Source: Achromobacter dolens (lineage in GTDB: Bacteria > Pseudomonadota > Gammaproteobacteria > Burkholderiales > Burkholderiaceae_B). Taken from it: DNA of 64,000 nucleotides. Positions 48,362 through 57,697 of the stretch are shown here, in pieces; within the stretch, counting starts at the first letter, position 1, and each line of letters starts with the position of its first letter. The notes below the pieces were generated by a model. The model searched no databases and was not told the origin of the DNA. It saw only the letters and a program-made list of their open reading frames with translations. Made by a program: the position numbers and the translations under genes. Location of the stretch: NCBI RefSeq assembly GCF_902859745.1, contig NZ_CADIJW010000001.1, positions 62,001 to 126,000 on the forward strand, written 5' to 3'.

Positions 48362-49504
48362 TTAAGCGATGAGGGGTGGCGGGAAGCCGTGGACGTGTCC
48401 GGCGGACTCCCGGGTTATGCCGAGGTCTTGCAGCGCGCCGCCCATGGCGTCGACCGCAAGCCGCATCTGGTCGGGCCCGAAGGCGCCGATGCAACCGACC
48501 CGGAAAGTGGGCAGTTCGGTGTTGGTGAAATTGCTGAGCACGAAGCCGCGCTGCTTGAGCGCGTCCACGAACAGTTGCAGGTTCCAGGTCGGCGCGTCGG
48601 GCGCATGCACGTTGACGACGATCGGGCCCTGCAGCGCGGGCGGCAGGTAGGGGCGGAGCCCCAGGCCGGCCACGCCGTCGTAGAGGGTGCGCATGTTGGC
48701 GGTGTAGCGCGCCAGCCGGGCTTCGCGGCCTTCATGATGATACAGCTCCAGCGCCACGGCCAGCGCCGCAAGCGTCGGCGCTGGCGGGGTGAAGCGCGGG
48801 CCGGCGTTGGGCGCCAGGGTGTGCTGGTAGATGTCGGCCAGGTCCAGAGACCAACTGCCGGCGTTGCCGCGCGCGGCCTCCAGGCTGTCGCGGCGGCCCA
48901 CCACGAAGGCGGCGCCGGGCAGGCCTTCCAGGCATTTGTTGGCCGTCAGCACCACGGCGTCCACGGCGGGCAGGGCGCGCATGTCGAGCGGCAATGCGCC
49001 GAACGCCGAGACCGCGTCGACGATGACGCGGCGACCCAGCGCGTGGGCGATGCGGGCCAGTTCCGGCACGTCGTGGCAGATGCCGCTGCCGGTCTCGCTG
49101 TAGACCAGCGCGACGTGCGTCAGGCTCGGGTCCTGCTCCAGCGCCTGTGCCACGGCCTGCGGGTCGACGCGGTCACGCGCGCCCACGTACAGCGGCACGG
49201 CGACGCGGCCGGCCTCGGCGGCCAGCTTCTGCAGGCGGCCCGCGTAGGCGCCGGTGGACGGCACCAGCAGGCGGCCGCCGGGCGGCACCAGGGTGCGGAT
49301 GGCGGCTTCCACCGCGAAGTGGCCGCAGCCCGGCAGCGCCAGCGCCACGTGCGTGTCCGCGTCGGCCTCGGCCACGCGCAGCACGTCGGCGCAGACCTGG
49401 CGGTACAGCGCGCGGAATTCGTTGTCCCAGGGCGCGTAGTCCTGCGCCATGGCGGCCTTCACCCGCGCATCGGTCGTGACCGGGCCGGGAATCAGCAGAA
49501 GCAT
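48362..49504 (-). CDS. Class V aminotransferase, PhnW-like
   Basis: 380 residues from the ATG at 49504 ([11 protein letters not shown]). PLP Lys190 lies in [11 protein letters not shown], the motif of 2-aminoethylphosphonate:pyruvate aminotransferases; alanine-glyoxylate and serine-pyruvate transaminases are related alternatives. No phosphonate hydrolase (phnX) or transporter is adjacent, so the substrate is uncertain. Its stop lies 11 bp upstream of gloA. Confidence 0.85.
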   Translation of the reverse strand: MLLLIPGPVTTDARVKAAMAQDYAPWDNEFRALYRQVCADVLRVAEADADTHVALALPGCGHFAVEAAIRTLVPPGGRLLVPSTGAYAGRLQKLAAEAGRVAVPLYVGARDRVDPQAVAQALEQDPSLTHVALVYSETGSGICHDVPELARIAHALGRRVIVDAVSAFGALPLDMRALPAVDAVVLTANKCLEGLPGAAFVVGRRDSLEAARGNAGSWSLDLADIYQHTLAPNAGPRFTPPAPTLAALAVALELYHHEGREARLARYTANMRTLYDGVAGLGLRPYLPPALQGPIVVNVHAPDAPTWNLQLFVDALKQRGFVLSNFTNTELPTFRVGCIGAFGPDQMRLAVDAMGGALQDLGITRESAGHVHGFPPPLIA

Positions 49505-49591
49505 GGTGTGTCTCCGTGGGTGCTCATGCGAGGCTTCTTTTAGTGGGAACACGCCCCTGGGCCGGTTGCGCGGGCGTCTCTCGCACCGACC

Positions 49592-50575
49592 CTAGAATTG
49601 CGGCAGCGAGGCGGGGTCGTGGCGCCGCAGCACGTTCTTGGCTTCCTCGAAGTCGGGCAGGATCTGGCCGACCTCGCGCCAGAAATCCTGGCTGTGGTTC
49701 ATTTCGCGCAGGTGCGCCAGTTCGTGCGCGATGACGTAGTCGATGATGGCCGGCGCGAAATGGATCAGGCGCCAGTTCAGCATGATGTTGCCGTCGCTGG
49801 TGCACGAACCCCAGCGCGTGGCCGCCGACGACAGGCGCCAGCGGCGGATCTTCAGGCCGCTGATCTGCAGGAAGTGCGCCAGCCGGGCGCCGAACCAGGC
49901 GCCGGCGCGCTGCTGCAGCCAGGCCTGGGCGGCGTCGCGGATGCGGCCCTGGTCGGCGTCGGCCGGCAGCGCCAGCCACAGCGTGTCGCCGTCGGCCGGG
50001 GCGTCGGCATCGCCGGACAGGCGGGTCTGGCGGCTGTCGCCGCCCACGCCCAGCACGATGCGCTTGCCCAGGTAGGGCAGCTCGCCGCCCGCCTGCCAGC
50101 GCGTGTGGGCCATGGCGAGCTGCTGCTTGCGGGTGTGCCATTCGCGCAGCTTGGCGACGATCCAGCGGGATTTCTCGCGCACCGCGTCGTCGATCTGCGC
50201 CAGCGTGACCCAGTTGGGCGCCGTGACGCGCAGGCCGTCGTCGGTGATGACGAAGCCGATGCTGCGGCGGCGCGAGCGCAGCAGCACGAAGCCGATGGGT
50301 TGCGGATCGGTGTCCACCTCGCGCCAGCGCGCGCCGGGCGGCAGCGGATCGGGGCAGGGGGTGGGCACGCGCGCGGCGGCGTTGGGCGAGAGCGTCAGCA
50401 GCGGTTCGCCGGCCGGCTTGGGCGCGGAAGAGGCAGGAGGAGGGAACAGCGGCGCGGGCGGCGTGGCCACCGGCGCCTTGGGCGGCGCGGGAGACGCGCT
50501 CAAGGGCGACGCGTCAGCAGACGCGTCGGAGTCTTGCACGTCGAACAGGAGTTCGAGCTGGTCAGTGCTGGGCAT
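49592..50575 (-). CDS. YgjP-like zinc metallopeptidase
   Basis: 327 residues. A Pro/Ala-rich N-terminal extension (1-80) precedes the YgjP/DUF45 domain with W-G-S-C near 260 and the zinc motif H-E-L-A-H-L-R-E-M-N-H near 280-290. Proteolytic target unknown. The start overlaps plsC by 14 nt; it is the last gene of the glyQ operon. Confidence 0.88.
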   Translation of the reverse strand: MPSTDQLELLFDVQDSDASADASPLSASPAPPKAPVATPPAPLFPPPASSAPKPAGEPLLTLSPNAAARVPTPCPDPLPPGARWREVDTDPQPIGFVLLRSRRRSIGFVITDDGLRVTAPNWVTLAQIDDAVREKSRWIVAKLREWHTRKQQLAMAHTRWQAGGELPYLGKRIVLGVGGDSRQTRLSGDADAPADGDTLWLALPADADQGRIRDAAQAWLQQRAGAWFGARLAHFLQISGLKIRRWRLSSAATRWGSCTSDGNIMLNWRLIHFAPAIIDYVIAHELAHLREMNHSQDFWREVGQILPDFEEAKNVLRRHDPASLPQF

Positions 50576-51290
50576 ACCTTTCTGGATTGAGACGCCGCAT
50601 TTCCCCTTCGATCCAGTCCTGCACTTTCTGGTTCAGTTCCTCGGGGGAGATTCCCTTCGATTCTATCGCGGGACCGATGGACAGCGTAACCATGCCCGGA
50701 TATTTGATGAAGGCGTTGCGGCGCCAGCATTCGCCGGCATTGTGCGCCACCGGGATGACCACCGCGCCGGTGCGCGAGGCCAGCAGCGCGCCGCCCATCT
50801 TGAAGCGCGCGGTCTTGCCTGGCGGCACGCGGGTGCCTTCCGGGAACAGCAGCGGCCAGCGGCCTTCGTCCAGCCGGACCTGTCCCTGCTTGACCACCTG
50901 TTCGAAGGCGTCGCGGCCCTTGGAACGGTCGATGGCGATCATGCGCAGCAGCGCCAGGCCCCAGCCGAAGAACGGCACCATGTGCAGTTCCTTCTTGTAG
51001 ACGAAGCACACTTCGCGCGGCATGTAGGCCGGGAAGAACAGCGTTTCCCAGGCCGACTGGTGCTTGGACAGCAGCACCGCCGGGCCGTCAGGCAGGTTTT
51101 CCCAGCCCTTGACCTGCCAGCGGATGCCGCAGAACACCTTGGCGCCCCAGATCGCCAGGCGCGGCCAGCCCACCGTGAGCTTGTAGCGCAGGTGCAGCGG
51201 CAGCGGCGCCCACAGCACGCAGGCGAAGGCATAGGGGATGACCGTGATGGCCAGGAACAGGAAATAAAGGAGCGAGCGCAGCCGGGCCAT
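50562..51290 (-). CDS. plsC: 1-acyl-sn-glycerol-3-phosphate acyltransferase
   Basis: 242 residues from the ATG at 51290, which overlaps the gmhB stop by one nucleotide. N-terminal membrane helix (5-27), then K-H-Q-S-A-W-E, the H-x4-E variant of the acyltransferase motif, and F-P-E-G-T-R near 150. Acylates lysophosphatidate in phospholipid synthesis at the inner membrane. Substrate could also be another lysophospholipid. Confidence 0.92.
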   Translation of the reverse strand: MARLRSLLYFLFLAITVIPYAFACVLWAPLPLHLRYKLTVGWPRLAIWGAKVFCGIRWQVKGWENLPDGPAVLLSKHQSAWETLFFPAYMPREVCFVYKKELHMVPFFGWGLALLRMIAIDRSKGRDAFEQVVKQGQVRLDEGRWPLLFPEGTRVPPGKTARFKMGGALLASRTGAVVIPVAHNAGECWRRNAFIKYPGMVTLSIGPAIESKGISPEELNQKVQDWIEGEMRRLNPERYAQH

Positions 51291-51829
51291 CAGTTGTCCT
51301 GGAGCAAGGCGTCGACCACGGCCGACAGGTCGTCGCAGACCCGCGTGTTCTCGGGCAGGCCGCCCTTGGCCAGCGTCTTCTTGCCGTTGCCGGTCAGCAC
51401 CAGCCACGGCGCGCAGCCGGCAGCGGTGGAGGCCTGCAGGTCGCGCAGCGAGTCGCCCACGGCCGGCACGCCGGCCAGGTCGACGTCATAGCGGTGGCCG
51501 ATCTGCTCGAACATGCCGGGACGCGGCTTGCGGCAGGTGCAGTCATCGTCCGGGCCGTGCGGGCACATGAAGACGGCGTCCACGCTGCCGCCGACGGCGG
51601 CCAGCTCGCGCCGCATCTTGGTGTGGATGGCGGTCAGCGTGTCCATGTCGAACAGGCCGCGCGCCAGGCCGGACTGGTTGGTGGCGACCACCACCGTCCA
51701 GTCCGCCTGCGTCAGGCGGGCGATGGCCTGCAGGCTGCCGGGCAGGGCGATCCATTCGTCGGGACTTTTGACGAAGGCGTCGCTGTCCTGGTTGATGACG
51801 CCGTCGCGGTCGAGGATGATGAGCTTCAC
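51290..51829 (-). CDS. gmhB: D-glycero-beta-D-manno-heptose-1,7-bisphosphate 7-phosphatase
   Basis: 179 residues. HAD fold with L-D-R-D-G-V-I-N-Q-D at the N-terminus, A-T-N-Q-S-G near 51 and a zinc-binding Cys/His set (C-P-H-G-P-D-D-D-C-T-C-R-K-P-R-P-G). Makes heptose-1-phosphate for the LPS core. Overlaps glyS by 4 nt and plsC by 1. Confidence 0.95.
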   Translation of the reverse strand: MKLIILDRDGVINQDSDAFVKSPDEWIALPGSLQAIARLTQADWTVVVATNQSGLARGLFDMDTLTAIHTKMRRELAAVGGSVDAVFMCPHGPDDDCTCRKPRPGMFEQIGHRYDVDLAGVPAVGDSLRDLQASTAAGCAPWLVLTGNGKKTLAKGGLPENTRVCDDLSAVVDALLQDN

Positions 51830-53964
51830 TGTGCCAGCCTGGAAATGTCAGCGACCTGGTTCATCAGGGTGTGCAACTGGCCCAGCAGCGCCAGCCGGTT
51901 GGCGCGCACCGCGGGGTCTTCGGCCATGACCATGATGTCGGCGAAGAAAGCGTCCACCGGCTCGCGCGCCTGCGCCAGCGTGCGCAGGTTGGCGGCGAAG
52001 TCGCCGGCGGCCAGTTGCGCCTCGGCCTGCGGACGCAGCGCGGCGATGGCGGCGGCCAGCGCCTTTTCGGCGGGCTCGACCAGCGCGGCGTCATTGACCG
52101 CGCCGATCTCGCCCTCGGCCTTCTTGAGCAGGTTGCCGATGCGCTTGTTGGCGGCGGCCAGGCTGGCGGCTTCGGGCATCTGCGCGAAGGCGGCGGCGGC
52201 GCGCACGCGCTCGCCCACCTGGTGCAGCGGCGGCGTCAGGGCGATGACGGCCTCGACCGCGTTGCGGTCGTGCTCGTTGATCAACTGGTTGCGGTAGCGT
52301 TCGTAGATGAAGGCGCGCACTTCCGCCAGCGTGTCGGCGGGGATCTTGCCGGCCGGGAAGGTGGCGGCGGTGGCGGCCAGCAGGCCGTCCAGCGACAGCG
52401 GGCCGTCCTGGTTGAGCTTGAGCCAGCCGCCGGCGGCCAGTTGCTCGAAGGCGCTGATCAGGCCCAGCGCGGCGCGGCGCAGGCCGAAGGGGTCGCGTTC
52501 GCCGGTGGGCGCCAGGCCAATGGCCCAGATGCCGACCAGGGTCTCGGCGCGTTCGGCGATGAACAGCGTGGCGGCGGTCAGGTCGTCCTGCGAGACCGGC
52601 GTGTCGTAACGGTTGCGGTACTGGGTGCGCAGCGCCTGCACGACGCTGTCCGGCTCGCCGTCGCCGGCGGCATAGTAGGCGCCCATGATGCCTTGCAGCT
52701 CGGGGAACTCGCCCACCATGTTCGAGCCCAGGTCGGCCTTGGCCAGCAGCGCGGCGCGGTCGGCGGCGGCGACGTCGCCGCCCAGCTTGCCGGCCACGTC
52801 GCGGGCGATGGCGCGCACGCGCTCGACGCGTTCGAGCTGGGTGCCCAGCTTGTTGTGGTAGACGATCGAGCCCAGTTGCTCGACGCGCGCGGCCAGCGGC
52901 GTCTTGCGGTCGGTCTCGAAGAAGAACTGGGCGTCGGCCAGGCGCGGGCGCACCACGCGCTGGTTGCCTTCGACGATGTTCACCGGGTTGTCCGTGCGCA
53001 TGTTGCTCACGATCAGGAAGCGGTGCGTCAGGCGGCCGCTGGCCGGGTCGAACAGCGGGAAGTACTTCTGGTTCAGGCGCATGGTCAGGATCAGGCATTC
53101 CTGCGGCACTTGCAGGAACTGTTCCTCGAACTCGCCGACGTAGACGGTGGGGTGTTCGACCAGGGCGGTGACTTCATCGAGCAGGGCGGCCACTTCGGGG
53201 TCGTCGCCCAGCGTGGCCGACAGGCGGCCGGCGTGGTCCAGCAACTGGCGCTGGATCTCGTCGCGGCGGCCTTCGAACGAGGCCACCACGCGGCCCTTTT
53301 CGGCCAGGGTGGCGGCGTAGGCGTCGGCATCGGCGATGGCGATGGCGCCGCTGCTCATGTAGCGGTGGCCCAGCGTCTCGCGGCCGGCGGTCAGGCCGAG
53401 GGCGGTCACGGGGACCACGTCGGCGCCGAACAGCGCGATCAGGCCGTGCGCCGGGCGCACGAACTTGACCGTGGTCTCGCCGTCGGCCAGTTGGTAGCGC
53501 ATGACCTTGGGGATCGGCAGGCCATCGATGGCCGCGTCGATGCCTTCCTGCAGGCCGGCGGCCAGCGCGGCGCCGGGGGCGGTGCCGCGGGCGACCAGGT
53601 AATCCTGCTTGCCGTCGGATTCCCGTTCCAGGGTGGCCAGGTCGATGTTTTCCAGGCCCTTGGCGGCCAGCTTCTTCTGCAGCGCCGGGGTGGCCTTGCC
53701 GTCTTCGGTCAGGCCGATCTTCACCGGCATCAGCTTTTCGGCGTAGGCCTGGTCGGGCGCCTGGGCCAGCACGGCCGACAGGCGCACCGCCAGGCGGCGC
53801 GGCGTGGCGTAGGGCTCGACGGCGCAGCCGTCGGCCAGCAGGCCGTGGCGCGCCAGCGTGGCGCGCACGCCCTCGGCGAAAGCCTGGCCCAGCTTCTGCA
53901 GGGCCTTGGGCGGGAGTTCTTCGGTCAGCAGCTCGACCAGCAGGGGGCGGATGTTCGTCGTCAT
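51826..53964 (-). CDS. glyS: Glycine--tRNA ligase beta subunit
   Basis: 712 residues. N-terminal L-L-V-E-L-L-T-E-E-L-P-P-K and the long tRNA-binding architecture of the bacterial alpha2-beta2 glycyl-tRNA synthetase. Begins directly after the glyQ stop with no spacer. Confidence 0.97.
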   Translation of the reverse strand: MTTNIRPLLVELLTEELPPKALQKLGQAFAEGVRATLARHGLLADGCAVEPYATPRRLAVRLSAVLAQAPDQAYAEKLMPVKIGLTEDGKATPALQKKLAAKGLENIDLATLERESDGKQDYLVARGTAPGAALAAGLQEGIDAAIDGLPIPKVMRYQLADGETTVKFVRPAHGLIALFGADVVPVTALGLTAGRETLGHRYMSSGAIAIADADAYAATLAEKGRVVASFEGRRDEIQRQLLDHAGRLSATLGDDPEVAALLDEVTALVEHPTVYVGEFEEQFLQVPQECLILTMRLNQKYFPLFDPASGRLTHRFLIVSNMRTDNPVNIVEGNQRVVRPRLADAQFFFETDRKTPLAARVEQLGSIVYHNKLGTQLERVERVRAIARDVAGKLGGDVAAADRAALLAKADLGSNMVGEFPELQGIMGAYYAAGDGEPDSVVQALRTQYRNRYDTPVSQDDLTAATLFIAERAETLVGIWAIGLAPTGERDPFGLRRAALGLISAFEQLAAGGWLKLNQDGPLSLDGLLAATAATFPAGKIPADTLAEVRAFIYERYRNQLINEHDRNAVEAVIALTPPLHQVGERVRAAAAFAQMPEAASLAAANKRIGNLLKKAEGEIGAVNDAALVEPAEKALAAAIAALRPQAEAQLAAGDFAANLRTLAQAREPVDAFFADIMVMAEDPAVRANRLALLGQLHTLMNQVADISRLAQ

Positions 53965-54876
53965 TTATGCAGCCTCCCCGGCGGCCTTGTCGCGGCCCAG
54001 CATGGGAAAGCCCAGTCGTTCGCGGGAATCGTAGTAGGCCTGCGCGACGGCGCGCGACAGGTTGCGGATGCGGCCGATATAGGCGGCGCGCTCGGTCACG
54101 CTGATCGCGCCGCGCGCGTCCAGCATGTTGAAGGTGTGCGCGGCCTTGAGCGTGGCTTCATAGGCCGGCAGCGCCAGCGGCACGTCCATCAGGCGCTTGG
54201 CCTCGGCTTCGTAGTCGTTGAAGTGCGCGAACAGCATCTCGGCCGACGAGTATTCGAAGTTGTAGGTGGATTGTTCCACTTCGTTCTGGTGGAACACGTC
54301 GCGGTACAGCACGCGGCGGCCGTTGGCGCCTTCGGTCCAGACAAGGTCGTACACGCTCTGCACGTCCTGCAGGTACATGGCCAGGCGTTCCAGGCCGTAG
54401 GTGATCTCGCCCGTGGTCGGGGTGCAATCCAGGCCGCCGACCTGCTGGAAGTAGGTGAACTGGGTCACTTCCATGCCGTTGAGCCACACTTCCCAGCCCA
54501 GGCCCCAGGCGCCCAGCGTCGGGTTTTCCCAGTCGTCCTCGACAAAACGGATGTCGTGCTGGGTCGGGTCGATGCCCAGCGCCTTGAGCGAGCCGATGTA
54601 CAGGTCCAGGATTTCCGGGGGCGCGGGTTTCAGCACCACCTGGTACTGGTAGTAGTGCTGCAGGCGGTTGGGGTTCTCGCCGTAGCGGCCATCCTTGGGG
54701 CGGCGCGAGGGCTGCACGTAGGCCGCGCGCCAGGGCTCCGGGCCGATCGCCCGCAGGAACGTGGCGGTGTGCGAGGTGCCGGCGCCGACTTCCATGTCGT
54801 AGGGCTGCAGCAGGGCGCAACCCTGCTTGTCCCAGTATTCCTGGAGCGTAAGGATGATTTGCTGAAAGGTGAGCAT
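53965..54876 (-). CDS. glyQ: Glycine--tRNA ligase alpha subunit
   Basis: 303 residues. [22 protein letters not shown] and [13 protein letters not shown] are typical of the catalytic alpha subunit. First gene of the operon glyQ-glyS-gmhB-plsC-ygjP. No T-box or glycine riboswitch is apparent upstream; the 258-bp region to 55134 has GC-rich inverted repeats (54943-54976). Confidence 0.97.
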   Translation of the reverse strand: MLTFQQIILTLQEYWDKQGCALLQPYDMEVGAGTSHTATFLRAIGPEPWRAAYVQPSRRPKDGRYGENPNRLQHYYQYQVVLKPAPPEILDLYIGSLKALGIDPTQHDIRFVEDDWENPTLGAWGLGWEVWLNGMEVTQFTYFQQVGGLDCTPTTGEITYGLERLAMYLQDVQSVYDLVWTEGANGRRVLYRDVFHQNEVEQSTYNFEYSSAEMLFAHFNDYEAEAKRLMDVPLALPAYEATLKAAHTFNMLDARGAISVTERAAYIGRIRNLSRAVAQAYYDSRERLGFPMLGRDKAAGEAA

Positions 54877-55134
54877 AGGATTCTTGGAATTCGATCGCCG
54901 GGCGACGTCTGCCGTGGGCGTGGGAAACCGGGCATTTTAACTGGCCCGGGGCGGCCCCGGGGGCGGCCCCCGGGATTGCGGTTACATTCTGGCCGTTACA
55001 TCTCGGACGAGGCGTGCTCCAGGCGGACACCGGCGGCGCGGCGCCCTGCGGCTGTCCGGCATTGGTCGTATCATTCCAGGTTGACCAGTCTTATATAAAA
55101 CCAACATCCCCAAAACCCCGGAAGGAGCATCCGC

Positions 55135-55902
55135 ATGTCTGACCTGATCAAGGTGGAAGTCGCCGACGGCATCCAGATCATCACCATCAATCGCCCCGAG
55201 GCCAAGAACGCCATCAACCTGGAAACCGCCCAGGCCATGGCCGCCGCGCTGGATCAACTGGACAGCCGCGACGACGTGCGCATCGGCATCCTGACGGGCG
55301 CGGGCGGCACGTTCTCGTCGGGCATGGATCTGAAGGCCTTCGCCAAGTCGGGTCAGCGTCCGTATGTGGAGGGCCGCGGTTTCGCCGGCCTGAACGAAGC
55401 GCCGCCGAAAAAGCCGCTGATCGCCGCGGTCGAAGGCTATGCGCTGGCCGGGGGCTGCGAGATGGCGCTGGCGTCCGACCTGATCGTGGCCGCCAGCAAC
55501 GCCAAGTTCGGCCTGCCCGAAGTCAAGCGCGGCCTGGTGGCCGGCGCCGGCGGCATGCTGCGCCTGCCGCGCCGCCTGCCGTACCACATCGCCATGGAAG
55601 TGATCCTGACCGGCGACATGCTGGGCGCCGAGCGCGCCTACGGCTTCGGCCTGGTCAACCGCCTGACCGAGCCGGGCGGCGCCCTGGCCGGCGCGCTGGA
55701 ACTGGCCCGCGCCATTGTCGAGAACGGCCCGCTGTCGGTGCAGACCGCCAAGAGCATCGTGGCGCAGTCCGGCGACTGGACCCAGGAAGAGATGTTCAGC
55801 CGCCAGCGTCCGTTGATCGCCCACATCTTCTCGTCGGCCGACGCCAAGGAAGGCGCCACGGCTTTCGCGGAGAAGCGCAAGCCGGTCTGGCAAGGTAAAT
55901 AA
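55135..55902 (+). CDS. Enoyl-CoA hydratase/isomerase (crotonase) family protein
   Basis: 255 residues with GGAGCA before the ATG. Crotonase features: oxyanion-hole F-S-S-G-M-D-L near 64, A-L-A-G-G-C-E-M-A near 105 and G-L-P-E-V near 126-130. Probably hydrates short enoyl-CoA thioesters; not linked to a specific pathway by position. Confidence 0.9.
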   Translation: MSDLIKVEVADGIQIITINRPEAKNAINLETAQAMAAALDQLDSRDDVRIGILTGAGGTFSSGMDLKAFAKSGQRPYVEGRGFAGLNEAPPKKPLIAAVEGYALAGGCEMALASDLIVAASNAKFGLPEVKRGLVAGAGGMLRLPRRLPYHIAMEVILTGDMLGAERAYGFGLVNRLTEPGGALAGALELARAIVENGPLSVQTAKSIVAQSGDWTQEEMFSRQRPLIAHIFSSADAKEGATAFAEKRKPVWQGK

Positions 55903-55906
55903 ATGG

Positions 55907-55990
55907 GTGCCCCCACGCCGCGCTCGCCATGCGAGCTAGCTGCCCCCCGCGGGGGCTCTTTTGCCTTGGGGCGGCCCGGCGGCAAAAGTA
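55907..55990 (+). repeat. Dispersed-type intergenic repeat with terminator hairpin
   Basis: Starts 5 nt after the crotonase stop. Contains ctcgc-cat-gcgag (55923-55935), the hairpin gccccc-cgc-gggggc with a following tctttt (55942-55962), and outer arms cttttgcc / ggcaaaag (55958-55988). I recall similar GTGCCCCCACGC...GGGGGC modules in Achromobacter/Bordetella intergenic regions; copy number was not checked. The second hairpin can serve as terminator. Confidence 0.6.
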
Positions 55991-56062
55991 TTCCTTTCAC
56001 CAGCGCGGCTGGCCGGTAGGTCGGCCGCGTTTTCACGTTCCCTTCGTTAATCGCATATCGCC

Positions 56063-57586
56063 ATGTCCGTCCTCATCAAAGAAGAAGACTTCATCCAGTC
56101 GATAGCCGATGGCATTCAGTTCATCAGCTATTACCACCCCGTCGACTACATCCGCCACCTGGCCCGCGCCTACGAGCGCGAGGAAAGCCCGGCCGCGCGC
56201 GACGCGATGGCGCAGATCCTGACCAACTCGCGCATGTGCGCCGAGGGCAAGCGCCCGCTGTGCCAGGACACCGGCATCGTCAACGTGTTCCTGAAGGTCG
56301 GCATGGGCGTGCGCTTCGACACCAAGCGCACCCTGCAGGAACTGTGCGACGAAGGCGTGCGCCGCGGCTACCTGAACCCGGACAATCCCCTGCGCGCCTC
56401 GGTGCTGGACGATCCGCTGTTCGCCCGCAAGAACACTCGCGACAACACGCCCTGTATCCTGCACGTCGAGCTTGTCCCGGGTGACAAGGTCGACGTGCAA
56501 CTGGCTTCGAAGGGCGGCGGTTCGGAAAACAAGTCCAAGTTCGCCATGCTCAACCCCAGCGATTCGCTGGTGGACTGGGTGCTCAAGACGGTCCCGACCA
56601 TGGGCGCCGGCTGGTGCCCGCCGGGCATGCTGGGCATCGGCGTCGGCGGCACCGCCGAAAAGGCCATGCTGATGGCCAAGCAGTCGCTGATGGAAGACAT
56701 CGACATGTACGAACTGCTGGCCCGCGGCCCGCAGAACAAGCTCGAAGAGCTGCGCATCGAGCTGTACGAAAAGGTCAACGCGCTGGGCATCGGCGCGCAG
56801 GGCCTGGGCGGCCTGACCACCGTGCTGGACGTCAAGATCAACACCTTCCCGACGCACGCGGCCTCCAAGCCCGTCGCCATGATCCCGAACTGCGCGGCCA
56901 CTCGCCACGCCCACTTCGAGCTGGACGGCTCGGGCCCGGCGCGCCTGGACCCGCCGTCGCTGTCGGAATGGCCGGAAGTGCACTGGGCGCCGGACTACAA
57001 CAAGTCCAAGCAGGTCGACCTGAACACGCTGACCAAGGAAGAGGTCGCCAGCTGGAAGCCGGGCCAGACCCTGCTGCTGTCGGGCAAGATGCTGACCGGC
57101 CGCGACGCCGCGCACAAGCGCATCCAGGACATGCTGGCCAAGGGCGAGCCGCTGCCGGTGGACTTCACCAACCGCGTCATCTACTACGTCGGCCCGGTCG
57201 ATCCGGTGCGCGACGAAGTGGTGGGCCCGGCCGGTCCGACCACCGCCACCCGCATGGACAAGTTCACCGACATGATGCTGGAGCAGACTGGCCTGATCGC
57301 GATGATCGGCAAGTCCGAGCGCGGCCCCGTCGCGATCGAGTCGATCAAGAAGCACGGCTCGGCCTACCTGATGGCCGTGGGCGGCGCGGCCTACCTGGTG
57401 TCCAAGGCGATCCGCGGCGCCAAGGTGCTGGGTTTCGCCGACCTGGGCATGGAAGCCATCTATGAGTTCGACGTGAAGGACATGCCGGTGACCGTGGCGG
57501 TTGACGCCCAGGGCACCTCGGTCCACACCACCGGGCCGAAGGAATGGCAGGCCCGGATCGGCAAGATCCCGGTCGCCGCCGCGTAA
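56063..57586 (+). CDS. fumA: Fumarate hydratase, class I
   Basis: 507 residues. L-C-Q-D-T-G-I-V-N-V-F near 72, I-P-N-C-A-A-T-R-H near 277 and a third Cys in the middle part supply the 4Fe-4S ligands; S-G-K-M-L-T-G-R-D-A-A-H is in the C-terminal domain. Interconverts fumarate and malate in the TCA cycle; oxygen-labile iron-sulfur type. Monocistronic. Confidence 0.95.
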   Translation: MSVLIKEEDFIQSIADGIQFISYYHPVDYIRHLARAYEREESPAARDAMAQILTNSRMCAEGKRPLCQDTGIVNVFLKVGMGVRFDTKRTLQELCDEGVRRGYLNPDNPLRASVLDDPLFARKNTRDNTPCILHVELVPGDKVDVQLASKGGGSENKSKFAMLNPSDSLVDWVLKTVPTMGAGWCPPGMLGIGVGGTAEKAMLMAKQSLMEDIDMYELLARGPQNKLEELRIELYEKVNALGIGAQGLGGLTTVLDVKINTFPTHAASKPVAMIPNCAATRHAHFELDGSGPARLDPPSLSEWPEVHWAPDYNKSKQVDLNTLTKEEVASWKPGQTLLLSGKMLTGRDAAHKRIQDMLAKGEPLPVDFTNRVIYYVGPVDPVRDEVVGPAGPTTATRMDKFTDMMLEQTGLIAMIGKSERGPVAIESIKKHGSAYLMAVGGAAYLVSKAIRGAKVLGFADLGMEAIYEFDVKDMPVTVAVDAQGTSVHTTGPKEWQARIGKIPVAAA

Positions 57587-57604
57587 ACGGGCGACAGGAA
57601 CGCG

Positions 57605-57635
57605 AAAAGGGCGCCGGTGACGGCGCCCTTTTTTT
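57605..57635. terminator. Bidirectional terminator fumarase / chemoreceptor
   Basis: 10-bp stem aaagggcgcc / ggcgcccttt with 6-nt loop and a T run on the plus strand, A run on the other side. Confidence 0.92.
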
Positions 57636-57697
57636 CCCGGGGACGATTCGCGGCCTGCCGTCGGCGCGGGCGCCCGTGGTCGCCCGATCAGGGCCGG

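Noticed and set aside
54877-55134. T-box or glycine riboswitch upstream of glyQ
   Set aside because: GC-rich inverted repeats are present but no T-box bulge or glycine-aptamer core can be recognised.
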